37,782 bases of DNA from a virus, in the IMG/VR virus record IMGVR_UViG_3300008113_004466, positions 1 to 37,782 of that record. The stretch is one strand, 5' to 3'. Numbering within the stretch: the first letter of the stretch is position 1; each line of letters opens with the position of its first letter. The translations under genes were made by a program, and so were the position numbers. Shown here piece by piece: positions 16,442 to 23,867 of the stretch. The notes beneath the pieces are model-generated. The model did not search any database. It saw only the letters and a program-made list of their open reading frames with translations, and was not told the origin of the DNA.

Positions 16442-16925
16442 TTCCAGTAATCTGTAGAGTGTAACGATTCTCAGTGCCTTCATTGTAAGCACCGTGACTG
16501 TCTGTGCCGATCCAACTGATCCAATCTCCAGCAATCCAATTATCTAAATTAACACCATTAAGTGTAAATCTGTGTCCAGGCTTTTTATCTTCTAGGAATA
16601 TAATTACACGCTGTATAGAATTAATATCAGCGCCAGTTGTTTTAATAAAGTAAGGATACTTGTCTGAATGTTCTGGTAATGCACATCCAGGTTTCATACA
16701 ATGTACAGCATACATCATATTAGACAACCAATTAAAAGAATCTTCTAATTTAAGAATGTCAAATAAAGGGTGTAGACCTTTATGTATGTCCATAGATACT
16801 TCTACTTGTGAGTAAACGTCTCCGTAATCGATAGGAGAGAATCCACGTTGTATATTTTCTTGGCTTTCATAATTAACTAATGGTAGTTGACTACTGAGCC
16901 AGTGAGGAGTTATATGGCCTCTCAT
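16416..16925 (-). CDS. Aspartyl/asparaginyl hydroxylase-like 2OG oxygenase
   Basis: A protein of 169 residues. Motifs: H86-S-D88 in LPEHSDKYPY, H144 in TDSHGAYNEG and R154 in ENRYTLQIT, matching the iron and 2-oxoglutarate ligands. The text between, RVIIFLEDKKPGHRFTLNG, is the usual jelly-roll strand pair. Its start abuts the stop of the next gene upstream, a 2OG oxygenase fused to another domain, so two oxygenases are translated in series at the end of the 19-kb minus-strand run. It is similar in layout to the protein encoded at 1666. Substrate unknown. Confidence 0.75.
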   Translation of the reverse strand: MRGHITPHWLSSQLPLVNYESQENIQRGFSPIDYGDVYSQVEVSMDIHKGLHPLFDILKLEDSFNWLSNMMYAVHCMKPGCALPEHSDKYPYFIKTTGADINSIQRVIIFLEDKKPGHRFTLNGVNLDNWIAGDWISWIGTDSHGAYNEGTENRYTLQITGIIRGLNPT

Positions 16926-18046
16926 TATTCTTCCCAGACGTAAAGACCTTTTTTAGGCACTGCAAAGTTTAGATAAGTTTCGATCTTTTCTAAATCTTTT
17001 TTAGTTTTTAAACTTGTTAGTTCGTTAGCAAAGTGCAGTTCAACACCCAAGTCCAATGCTAGTTGTAATATTTCACTACGGCGTTCAACATCATCTGTTA
17101 GACAATACATACTACACAACACAATACCATCTGGACGTTCTTTAATATAATACTCGAGTCCTGGTTGCCAATCTAAGTGTTCGTTTTCAAACTCGTAACT
17201 AGTGTAAGCAATTTTGTTCTTTTGACAGTAAGGTTCGATGATAGCACGTTGCATAGGTAATGGAATGTCTTTGCTAAACTTGCTGTTCCAACCTGCATAG
17301 GTAATAAAACTTTTACCAGTATAATCCATTGTTTCTGTAACTTCGTAATCTCCAGGTAGTCGCATAAACCCTCCTGGTAATCTACGACCCCACTCTTCAC
17401 CTTCAATTAGAATACGCATGTCCATACTGACACGAGTGTAGCCTTCTTCGTTGTTTACATTACCATGAATCATTTCTTGGAAAAATAAATGACTTTGACC
17501 TGGCTGTAGTGTTACAGGCCAGGCGTGCTTTAGACTTTCTTCTTCAAACTTTTCTAAACTCCACTTTTCTGCTAGAACACGTTTTGTAATTTCCCTACTA
17601 ATGTCTAAGTCTAACATCCACATGGTGTTAGTTTTTTCTGCTTTAGTAAACGGAGTCCATATAGTACGGCAACCACGGCCATTGCCTACAAAGATACCTT
17701 GATGGAAGGCAAGTCTACGTCCTACCTTTGCTTGGTTAGGAATAACAACACGAAGTGTACCTTGACGTTGAATCATGTAACGTTTATTGCCAATACGTTG
17801 TGGCACAATGCTTTCAGCGAACTCATCAAAACGTTCCATGAAGTCTCTACGACTACAAGCATTTTGTACATGCTGACTTACTCTAACAATTTCTGCAGGA
17901 GTTAAAACTTCATGTAGTGTTTCAAGTTCTTTAACTTGTGGAGCAACTTCTTGAATAACACTTAATGCCCACGCAGGCCAATTATACTTTTCTAAGTCAT
18001 AGTCGACAACTTTGTTGTTCCAGTGTACTTGTAGTTCATTTAACAT
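16925..18046 (-). CDS. 2OG-Fe(II) oxygenase fused to a 'sporadic carbohydrate cluster' (LIC12192-like) domain
   Basis: A protein of 373 residues with two parts. Residues about 80-215 form a phytanoyl-CoA-dioxygenase-like oxygenase: FHQG with H115, SHLFFQEMIHGN with H194 and YTRVSMDMR with R205. Residues about 246-365 (SFITYAGWN...DGIVLCSMYCL...ELHFANEL) match my recollection of the LIC12192-type 'sporadic carbohydrate cluster' family, usually a separate protein. The two families are known from the same rare carbohydrate gene clusters in bacteria, so their fusion supports a joint step in sugar biosynthesis. It overlaps the upstream epimerase gene by 11 bases. Reaction unknown. Confidence 0.72.
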   Translation of the reverse strand: MLNELQVHWNNKVVDYDLEKYNWPAWALSVIQEVAPQVKELETLHEVLTPAEIVRVSQHVQNACSRRDFMERFDEFAESIVPQRIGNKRYMIQRQGTLRVVIPNQAKVGRRLAFHQGIFVGNGRGCRTIWTPFTKAEKTNTMWMLDLDISREITKRVLAEKWSLEKFEEESLKHAWPVTLQPGQSHLFFQEMIHGNVNNEEGYTRVSMDMRILIEGEEWGRRLPGGFMRLPGDYEVTETMDYTGKSFITYAGWNSKFSKDIPLPMQRAIIEPYCQKNKIAYTSYEFENEHLDWQPGLEYYIKERPDGIVLCSMYCLTDDVERRSEILQLALDLGVELHFANELTSLKTKKDLEKIETYLNFAVPKKGLYVWEE

Positions 18047-18959
18047 TTAACTTTTCTCTCCAGATTTCGATAGTCTTATCTAAGCCTTCATCTAAACTTA
18101 CTCGAGGTGTCCAACCTGTTAACTTAGTAAGTAAGTTATGATTACTGTTTAACCAATAAATTTCTCCAGGACGATGTAGTTTGCGGTGCCAATGTATCTT
18201 GCCAGTCCAGTTGAGTTTCTTTGCAATCATATCTGCATAGTCTCTAATCTTAATAGGGTTGTCTGGTCCAATGGTTAAAATCTTTCCTGTGTTTACTAGT
18301 GCGGGATTATTAATGATAGTAGTCCATGCACTTAACATATCGTCAATAAAAATAAAGTTGCGATATGGTTCTGCGTAACCAAATTCTACTTCATGCGGAT
18401 TAGTTAACATCTGCATGATAAACTGTTCTGTAACAAAGAAGTCGTTGTCTTTACGGCCGTAGCAGTTAGTTTGTCTAATAGCAGTAAATGGTAGGTCTAA
18501 GCAACGATGTGCATATTCTAAATATTTCTCAACTCCGTACTTGGCTACAGCATAAGGTGCATTAGGATTTGGATACGTGTTTTCATCAAATGCTTCAAAT
18601 ACTTCAGGAACTCGTCCACTCTGTACAACATCACTAATAGGTTGCCATCCATAAACTTCCATGGTGCTGGCAAAGACAAAATTCTTTAGGGTTGGAACTT
18701 TAGATGCGGCTTCAATTAAGTTTACACTGCCTACATAATTAATTTGACTGAATGTAGTTTGCTCGTAAAAACTCTTTTCTACTTCTGTACGTGCGGCAAG
18801 GTGTACAATAATGTCAGGTTGAAAGTCTAACACTTCTTTAGTAACTGCGTCAAAATCTAGCAAATCACTTTTTAAAGAATAAATTTCGTGTTGTGCTTTT
18901 AGCAATGGCTCTAAGTGTTGTCCTATAAAGCCGCTTGTTCCTGTCATTAAAATTTTCAT
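18036..18959 (-). CDS. NAD-dependent nucleotide-sugar epimerase/dehydratase
   Basis: A protein of 307 residues, the normal length for an extended SDR. The NAD-binding loop TGTSGFIG is at 6-13, the HLAARTEV stretch follows at about 53-60, FASTMEVYG gives the catalytic Ser/Thr region, and Y136-AVA-K140 is the active-site pair. Later NCYG and FIFIDDM motifs are typical of UDP/GDP-sugar 4-epimerases and 4,6-dehydratases. Which nucleotide sugar it uses cannot be read from the sequence. It is coupled on both sides: a four-base overlap with the methyltransferase-like gene upstream and 11 bases with the fusion gene downstream. Confidence 0.88.
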   Translation of the reverse strand: MKILMTGTSGFIGQHLEPLLKAQHEIYSLKSDLLDFDAVTKEVLDFQPDIIVHLAARTEVEKSFYEQTTFSQINYVGSVNLIEAASKVPTLKNFVFASTMEVYGWQPISDVVQSGRVPEVFEAFDENTYPNPNAPYAVAKYGVEKYLEYAHRCLDLPFTAIRQTNCYGRKDNDFFVTEQFIMQMLTNPHEVEFGYAEPYRNFIFIDDMLSAWTTIINNPALVNTGKILTIGPDNPIKIRDYADMIAKKLNWTGKIHWHRKLHRPGEIYWLNSNHNLLTKLTGWTPRVSLDEGLDKTIEIWREKLNVK

Positions 18960-19549
18960 TGTAGTTTTCCTATTACCATGTATCTAGTATACAAGGGTAG
19001 TTCTAATTCTCCGGCCCAAATAACATTGATGCCACATTGTTTTTTAAATTCTTCCAAACTGTTAGCGATCCTAACATGTTCGGGTATATTATAATTATTG
19101 CTTTGTAGTACTAGTAGGCTGTTATATGGCATGCCACTTAACCATAAATCGTATTGTTCCTGTGTTATATGTTCGCAACTTGTGTTAATTATAACATCAG
19201 CATCACTACGGATGGCACACATATCTGCGGTTACTGCACGAAACTTACCAACTATTTCCTCTTGCTTATTCATCATTACAGCAATAGGCTCGCATGTAGG
19301 ATCTATATCTATGCTACGAATATTAATTACTGGAACATCGCTTTGAAATAATAAACTTGCTAGTGTACCTACCCAGCCGCCATGTATATCCACTGTAACA
19401 AACTTCTTAACATGATTACGTAGATTAGTAATCAACCACTCTTTACTTTTAAGTTGACCGCTCCAGAACGCATCCATGGTCCGAATAGGATCTGGACTTT
19501 GTCGAATGGCTTGCATCCAAAAGTGTAAGTGGTCTGTATCTATTTGCAT
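18956..19549 (-). CDS. Class I SAM-dependent methyltransferase-like protein
   Basis: A protein of 197 residues. The sequence has a Rossmann-like order: FVTVDIHGGWVGTLASLLF (a motif I-type loop), then NIRSIDIDPTCEP (acidic residue that binds the SAM ribose), then DADVIINTSCEHI (motif IV). The glycine loop is unusual (HGGWVG). The N-terminal helix region FWMQAIRQSPDPIRTMDAFW is conserved-looking. It overlaps the upstream radical SAM gene by ten bases. A methyl acceptor cannot be named. Confidence 0.6.
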   Translation of the reverse strand: MQIDTDHLHFWMQAIRQSPDPIRTMDAFWSGQLKSKEWLITNLRNHVKKFVTVDIHGGWVGTLASLLFQSDVPVINIRSIDIDPTCEPIAVMMNKQEEIVGKFRAVTADMCAIRSDADVIINTSCEHITQEQYDLWLSGMPYNSLLVLQSNNYNIPEHVRIANSLEEFKKQCGINVIWAGELELPLYTRYMVIGKLQ

Positions 19550-20517
19550 TTTGGTATCTTACTGTCTGCTGAACTAACACAACTAGGTGTAATACATTTC
19601 TTAGGTTCAGTAAACAAATCAAATCCTGTTAAAATATTTCCTAATGGCTGGTCATGACAACTATAACTACGTTTGACTTCTGTACTTCTTATTATAACAC
19701 TTTGATAGCCTGCATTGCAAGTCCAATCTTTAAACTTGTTAAATCCAAAAGCATTAAACCGTTCTGCTTGATCTAGTAAATGCTCTGTACCATTTTCTTC
19801 ATATAATGCAATTTGGTATATGTCCTCACCGTTGACTCGTTGTGGAAATCCTGTTTGCATCTTGTTAATCATGTCTTCGGTATAACCTTCAACGACACCG
19901 CTGGCTGTTGGATCACTTTGCGGTTTGAGTGTTACGTTAATTCCACGCTTGTGCAATCGTTCCATTCTATCATAAAGTTCATAAAACTTTTCAGGAACCA
20001 TTACTTGATTAACTGTTACATGAACTAGTTCGTATTGTAACTGTAAACACTTGTCTCCGAACTCTTGCTCTTTGGCAAACTCATCGTGGAAACTAGCCGT
20101 TATACTGCGGCGCTGTAACATGTCTGTATTCTTACACCAAGTGTTCCACCACTTACTACCTGGACTTAGGTTAGTAGTCATGTGTATGCTTTGATAGGAA
20201 CTTTCTAACTCATCTAGGTGCTTGACTAAATCGTTTAAGTGCTTATATGCTGTGGGCTCACCGCCGCTGAACGACCAATGGAACTGGTTAAATCCATTGG
20301 CTCGTGCTTGACGCTTAATCTCGTCTACAGTAGATTTATATACTTCAAGCGGTTGGTGATCAATACGGTCACTGCGAGCATACGGCCAACAGTAAGAGCA
20401 GTTGTAATTACAAAAACGTCCCAGTATCCAACTGGTGTTGAATAAGGGACGATCTAGCATGGTCCGTTGACCAAACTTACTTATTTGTTGGAACGGGATA
20501 TCTTGAAAAGAATGCAT
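19540..20517 (-). CDS. Radical SAM protein with a SPASM-like C-terminus
   Basis: A protein of 325 residues from the ATG at 20517 (MHSFQDIP); other in-frame starts lie at 20535 and 20460, and no ribosome site decides between them. The cluster motif is C36-NYN-C40-SY-C43 and GGEP is at 85-88. The C-terminus has DWTCNAG, SYSCHDQPLGN and a last CITPSC region, the same frame as the proteins from 2157 and 6437, making three paralogues. It overlaps the upstream glycosyltransferase-like gene by 41 bases. Substrate unknown. Confidence 0.85.
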   Translation of the reverse strand: MHSFQDIPFQQISKFGQRTMLDRPLFNTSWILGRFCNYNCSYCWPYARSDRIDHQPLEVYKSTVDEIKRQARANGFNQFHWSFSGGEPTAYKHLNDLVKHLDELESSYQSIHMTTNLSPGSKWWNTWCKNTDMLQRRSITASFHDEFAKEQEFGDKCLQLQYELVHVTVNQVMVPEKFYELYDRMERLHKRGINVTLKPQSDPTASGVVEGYTEDMINKMQTGFPQRVNGEDIYQIALYEENGTEHLLDQAERFNAFGFNKFKDWTCNAGYQSVIIRSTEVKRSYSCHDQPLGNILTGFDLFTEPKKCITPSCVSSADSKIPKCK

Positions 20518-21172
20518 GTAACCACTCGAAGTCATTTATTTTACTTAAGGCTGCTAAGTCTCCTGCCTTTTGCATGCCGTACATCTTACCATCTTCTGCG
20601 CCCAAGTAAGCCCAGTCATTGTGGGGCTTGTCTTGAAAATATGTACACCATGTCATCAAACGATGCTCTGTTTCTGCATCTACTTGTCCGTCAATTACCT
20701 TTGCGGCAAGTTTTACACATTCTCTAAATGCCGACTTCCAAGAATTGAAAGGGTCTGTATTAAATGCTGTAATATTAGATACTTGATCCATGGCTTTAAA
20801 TTTTGTACTAATACTTGTTGTCATGTCAGGCTTAGTAACGTCCATGTCTAATGTTAGTTTACGTGGAAGTAGTTTAACACCACCGTAGCCGTATTCTAAA
20901 CCGTTGATTGGATTTTGACTTCGCCATACGTGAACAACATCTAAATCGTACTCACTAACTTCGTGGTCAAAATTAAAATCATCTAATACTTCTGCATCAC
21001 CGTCTACTACCCAAAACATTTTTGTAAAACATTTTTTTGCCGCGGCAATGTGTGCTTGATGTATACCTTTAACATCCTTAACACGCTTGGCTAAAGGAAA
21101 ACGTTTCTTAAGACGTTCCCAATTGACTTCTGCATTTGGTTCGCCGTAACTAATAAAAACAATATCGTACAT
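20477..21172 (-). CDS. Glycosyltransferase-like protein ('EPNAE' type)
   Basis: A protein of 231 residues from the ATG at 21172, which overlaps the stop of the SDR gene as TAATG. The N-terminus FISYGEPNAEVNWERL, then KRVKDVKGIHQAH and MFWVVDGDAEVLDDF form a GT-A-like nucleotide-sugar pocket with DGD as the likely metal-binding DxD. GYGGVKLLPRK follows, as expected for an acceptor loop. A longer paralogue with the same order of motifs is encoded at 31750. Glycosyl transfer is inferred from the fold pattern; donor and acceptor are unknown. Confidence 0.65.
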   Translation of the reverse strand: MYDIVFISYGEPNAEVNWERLKKRFPLAKRVKDVKGIHQAHIAAAKKCFTKMFWVVDGDAEVLDDFNFDHEVSEYDLDVVHVWRSQNPINGLEYGYGGVKLLPRKLTLDMDVTKPDMTTSISTKFKAMDQVSNITAFNTDPFNSWKSAFRECVKLAAKVIDGQVDAETEHRLMTWCTYFQDKPHNDWAYLGAEDGKMYGMQKAGDLAALSKINDFEWLHAFFSRYPVPTNK

Positions 21173-21846
21173 TAGTGCCACTCCACTTCTGGAAACATTG
21201 TGATTGTTTTAATTTCTGTTGTATGCGGAACTTCTGCAATATGAAATACTGCATCAGCAACTATATCTGGATCAAGTGCATCTTCTGCTTTTCCGCAGGG
21301 GTAAGGATTCTGGTCATTCCACAATGTAGTATTGATGCCGCCTGGATGAATACTAGAAACTTTGATTTTACGACTACGAAGTTCTTGTCCAATAATACCA
21401 GCAAAACTTCTCAAAGCGGCTTTACTTGCACAGTATAGACTTTGATTTTGTATTTCTCTAATACCAGCAACACTATTAATAAAGACTATTCTGCTACCCG
21501 CAGTCATGGACTTTAGTGCTTCCATGGTTACATACATTGTACCTTTGATATTAGTGTCTATTATTGTACATATATCAATATACTCTGCTGTATCAAAAGA
21601 CCCAGCGTGAAATGCCGCACTGTTATTCACTAGCAAGTCAATGTTTGTTTTGACTTTACGCATAGTTTCAAACGCACCGTGGACTTGACTTATATTTGCA
21701 ATGTCTGCTGTGTAATGCGTATAATTTTCTAATTTATCGGGCGCAGTTCTGCCCAGGCCAATAACATGCCAACCTGCATTAATAAACTTCTTGGCCGTGG
21801 CTAATCCTAATCCTCTGCTTGTTCCTGTAATAACCACTGTCTTCAT
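21172..21846 (-). CDS. Short-chain dehydrogenase/reductase (SDR)
   Basis: A protein of 224 residues with all classical SDR marks: TGTSRGLG at 7-14 (NAD(P) loop), NNSAAF near 74-79, S125 in INSVAG and Y138-CAS-K142 as catalytic residues, and HPGGINT after them. The R after TGTS suggests NADP(H). It lies immediately downstream of the sugar-phosphate cyclase gene with an ATGA overlap, so reduction of the cyclase product's ketone is a reasonable guess. Expected in the cytoplasm. Confidence 0.9.
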   Translation of the reverse strand: MKTVVITGTSRGLGLATAKKFINAGWHVIGLGRTAPDKLENYTHYTADIANISQVHGAFETMRKVKTNIDLLVNNSAAFHAGSFDTAEYIDICTIIDTNIKGTMYVTMEALKSMTAGSRIVFINSVAGIREIQNQSLYCASKAALRSFAGIIGQELRSRKIKVSSIHPGGINTTLWNDQNPYPCGKAEDALDPDIVADAVFHIAEVPHTTEIKTITMFPEVEWH

Positions 21847-22907
21847 TGTAAACTCTTTAACCTCTGTGTTGCTTGTTGGATCTCGCTATAAGTAACATCG
21901 TTTATGATTTCACAACGTCCTATACTAATAGGGATAGGTAAATGTTGATTACCATTTCTATGATTCATTACATCGTTTAAACCACTCCATAATAAATCAA
22001 CGTTGTAAAAATCTTCGTGCTCTGTAGCAAGTCCACAATTTTTAATTACTGTAAAAATACGTTCTAAATCTTCGTTGGATAACAATCCTCTAAGATTGCT
22101 AATACAACTGCTCAACAAACAGTCTAAAATAACTGCTTCACCGTGTAATAGGTTAGGCACATTTTTCATTTCAACTACTGGACTAAAACTATGTCCAAAG
22201 TCTACTGGCCGTTTTAAATTTCGTTCCCACAAATTGTCATTTAATTCCTGTGTCATACCAGTGATTGCACGATCAATAATTTGATCTGCTAAGGCATGAT
22301 TTTGAAACTTTTGTGTTAACAACTGCTGTGGTGCTAGTTCCATCATCTCAAAAAGACGATGGTCTAGTACAATTGCCAACTTTAATATCTCTGCCATACC
22401 ATTGGAAATTTCCCTACGGTCCTGTGTTTTTATAAAACTCGTATCAATAAGAGTTTGTACAGGAGGATAAAAACTACCAATACGATTTCTACGACCAAAG
22501 TGATTAATACTAGTCTTAGCACCTACACTTGCATCAACTATGGCTAACAATGTTGTAGGAATTCTAACATAAGGAATTCCTCTACGATAGATACTGCAAC
22601 AAAATCCTACTAGATCTAATAGGACGCCACCACCTATTGCAATGATAGGTTCACTTCTACGAAGCACATTTTTTTCTTCAAAAAACGCAAGAACACGTTC
22701 TGCATTTTTCCAATGTTTTTCGGCTTCGGTAGATTCAATAGTTAATAATTCTACACCTTCAGGAATTCTTTCCTTGTATAGATTATACACTATTTGATCG
22801 ACAACTGCAATACGTCGTTGACCTGGAATTACCCAAAAGTCTAGAGCATCGGAAACTTTGTTAATTTCGAATTGTACAGGAAGATTAGTTTTTACACGCC
22901 AAGTCAT
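21843..22907 (-). CDS. Sugar-phosphate cyclase (sedoheptulose-7-phosphate cyclase/AroB-like)
   Basis: A protein of 354 residues of the dehydroquinate-synthase superfamily. It has GGGVLLD at 92-98, IPTTLLAIVDASVGAKT at 116-132 (NAD and phosphate contacts, K131), MAEILKLA at 171-178 (E173), DFGHSFSP at 236-243 (H239) and LHGEAVILD from 254 (H255); E173, H239 and H255 are the expected zinc ligands. The SFSPVVE stretch between the zinc histidines resembles 2-epi-5-epi-valiolone synthase-type enzymes more than true AroB, and no shikimate genes are near. It would cyclise a heptulose 7-phosphate to a C7 cyclitol. Subtype is inferred. Confidence 0.8.
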   Translation of the reverse strand: MTWRVKTNLPVQFEINKVSDALDFWVIPGQRRIAVVDQIVYNLYKERIPEGVELLTIESTEAEKHWKNAERVLAFFEEKNVLRRSEPIIAIGGGVLLDLVGFCCSIYRRGIPYVRIPTTLLAIVDASVGAKTSINHFGRRNRIGSFYPPVQTLIDTSFIKTQDRREISNGMAEILKLAIVLDHRLFEMMELAPQQLLTQKFQNHALADQIIDRAITGMTQELNDNLWERNLKRPVDFGHSFSPVVEMKNVPNLLHGEAVILDCLLSSCISNLRGLLSNEDLERIFTVIKNCGLATEHEDFYNVDLLWSGLNDVMNHRNGNQHLPIPISIGRCEIINDVTYSEIQQATQRLKSLQ

Positions 22908-23866
22908 AGTAATCTATTTACTAGACTACAGGCATGGGCATAAAAAAACTTGGCCGCTTCTATGTTATCTGCATGGCATTTAAAGGGCAACATACGGAAA
23001 AATTGTGTTGCTTCAAATAGTTTTACCAAATTGTATTGCTTGGGATATCTGTATTTTAATTCATCATTAAACAATTCATTAAAGTAAACAAGATTTTCTG
23101 GAACTTCATCTATGGAGAAATCCGTTATATTGCCGTTGACTTTGAGAACTCCGTCATTGAGCAACCCGTACAAACTATTACTACATTGGAGCACTTGACT
23201 GTAATCCATAAATTGGCTATCAACTATTCCCTCTTCGTACAGATCTATAAACACAATTTTATCAGTGTCTGGATCGTACAGAATATTTTCTAAAGTAGGA
23301 TTTCCGTGTACATAGCATTCGGAAGAAATCGCTTCGTCAAATAATTTAGAAAATTGTTCAATTTTATTTTTAATTCCGCTAAAAGTTTCGCCTTGATGCA
23401 CGTAAACATCTAAATTATAAAATTGTTCAAACTCAGGAAACTGTCTAGCATCATTTAGTTTTTGCAAAACTTCTTCTTGAAAGTAAAGTTTAAGACTACT
23501 AACGTTTGGTGTATACTTATGGCTGTGCAATCTATCAAAAGTAAACCACAAAGATTTATGCATCTTTTCTGTTTGATACCTTGTTAATGCATTTTCTTTA
23601 AACAATGTTTTAATATCTTTTGCATCAATATATTCGATATCAAAATATGCTCCATCGTCTACAAGTCCTGCATCATATACTTGCGGAACAACGCCTGGAA
23701 CAAGGGCGTTAAATCTTTGTAATTTTTTTAATTGACTGTACCAGCGTACATATCCATATTCTCTATCAGCACTAGTAGAGATAAGTTTTCTTACAAATTT
23801 CTTATCTCCATCTATGTGTAATGAAGTTGAATTAAGACTGCCGCCTTTTAACTTGATTATTTGCAT
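22904..23866 (-). CDS. APH-like sugar kinase family protein with catalytic Asp replaced by Asn
   Basis: A protein of 320 residues. The fold is that of aminoglycoside/choline-type phosphotransferases: K27 in FVRKLIS as possible ATP-binding Lys, EYIDAKDI hinge near 78-85, YVHGNPTLENIL at 185-196 as the catalytic loop, and IVFIDL with D208 as the metal-binding Asp. The catalytic base, normally Asp in HGD, is Asn189. Relatives with HGDxxxENIL occur next to nucleotidyltransferases in capsule-type clusters. It overlaps the cyclase start (ATGA). It may be an inactive or altered kinase for the cyclitol or sugar. Confidence 0.72.
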   Translation of the reverse strand: MQIIKLKGGSLNSTSLHIDGDKKFVRKLISTSADREYGYVRWYSQLKKLQRFNALVPGVVPQVYDAGLVDDGAYFDIEYIDAKDIKTLFKENALTRYQTEKMHKSLWFTFDRLHSHKYTPNVSSLKLYFQEEVLQKLNDARQFPEFEQFYNLDVYVHQGETFSGIKNKIEQFSKLFDEAISSECYVHGNPTLENILYDPDTDKIVFIDLYEEGIVDSQFMDYSQVLQCSNSLYGLLNDGVLKVNGNITDFSIDEVPENLVYFNELFNDELKYRYPKQYNLVKLFEATQFFRMLPFKCHADNIEAAKFFYAHACSLVNRLL

Positions 23867-23867
23867 T

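Noticed and set aside
21843-22907. Shikimate-pathway 3-dehydroquinate synthase (aroB)
   Set aside because: The segment between the zinc histidines and the gene context fit heptulose-phosphate cyclases better, and no other shikimate genes are near; a tree is needed to be final.
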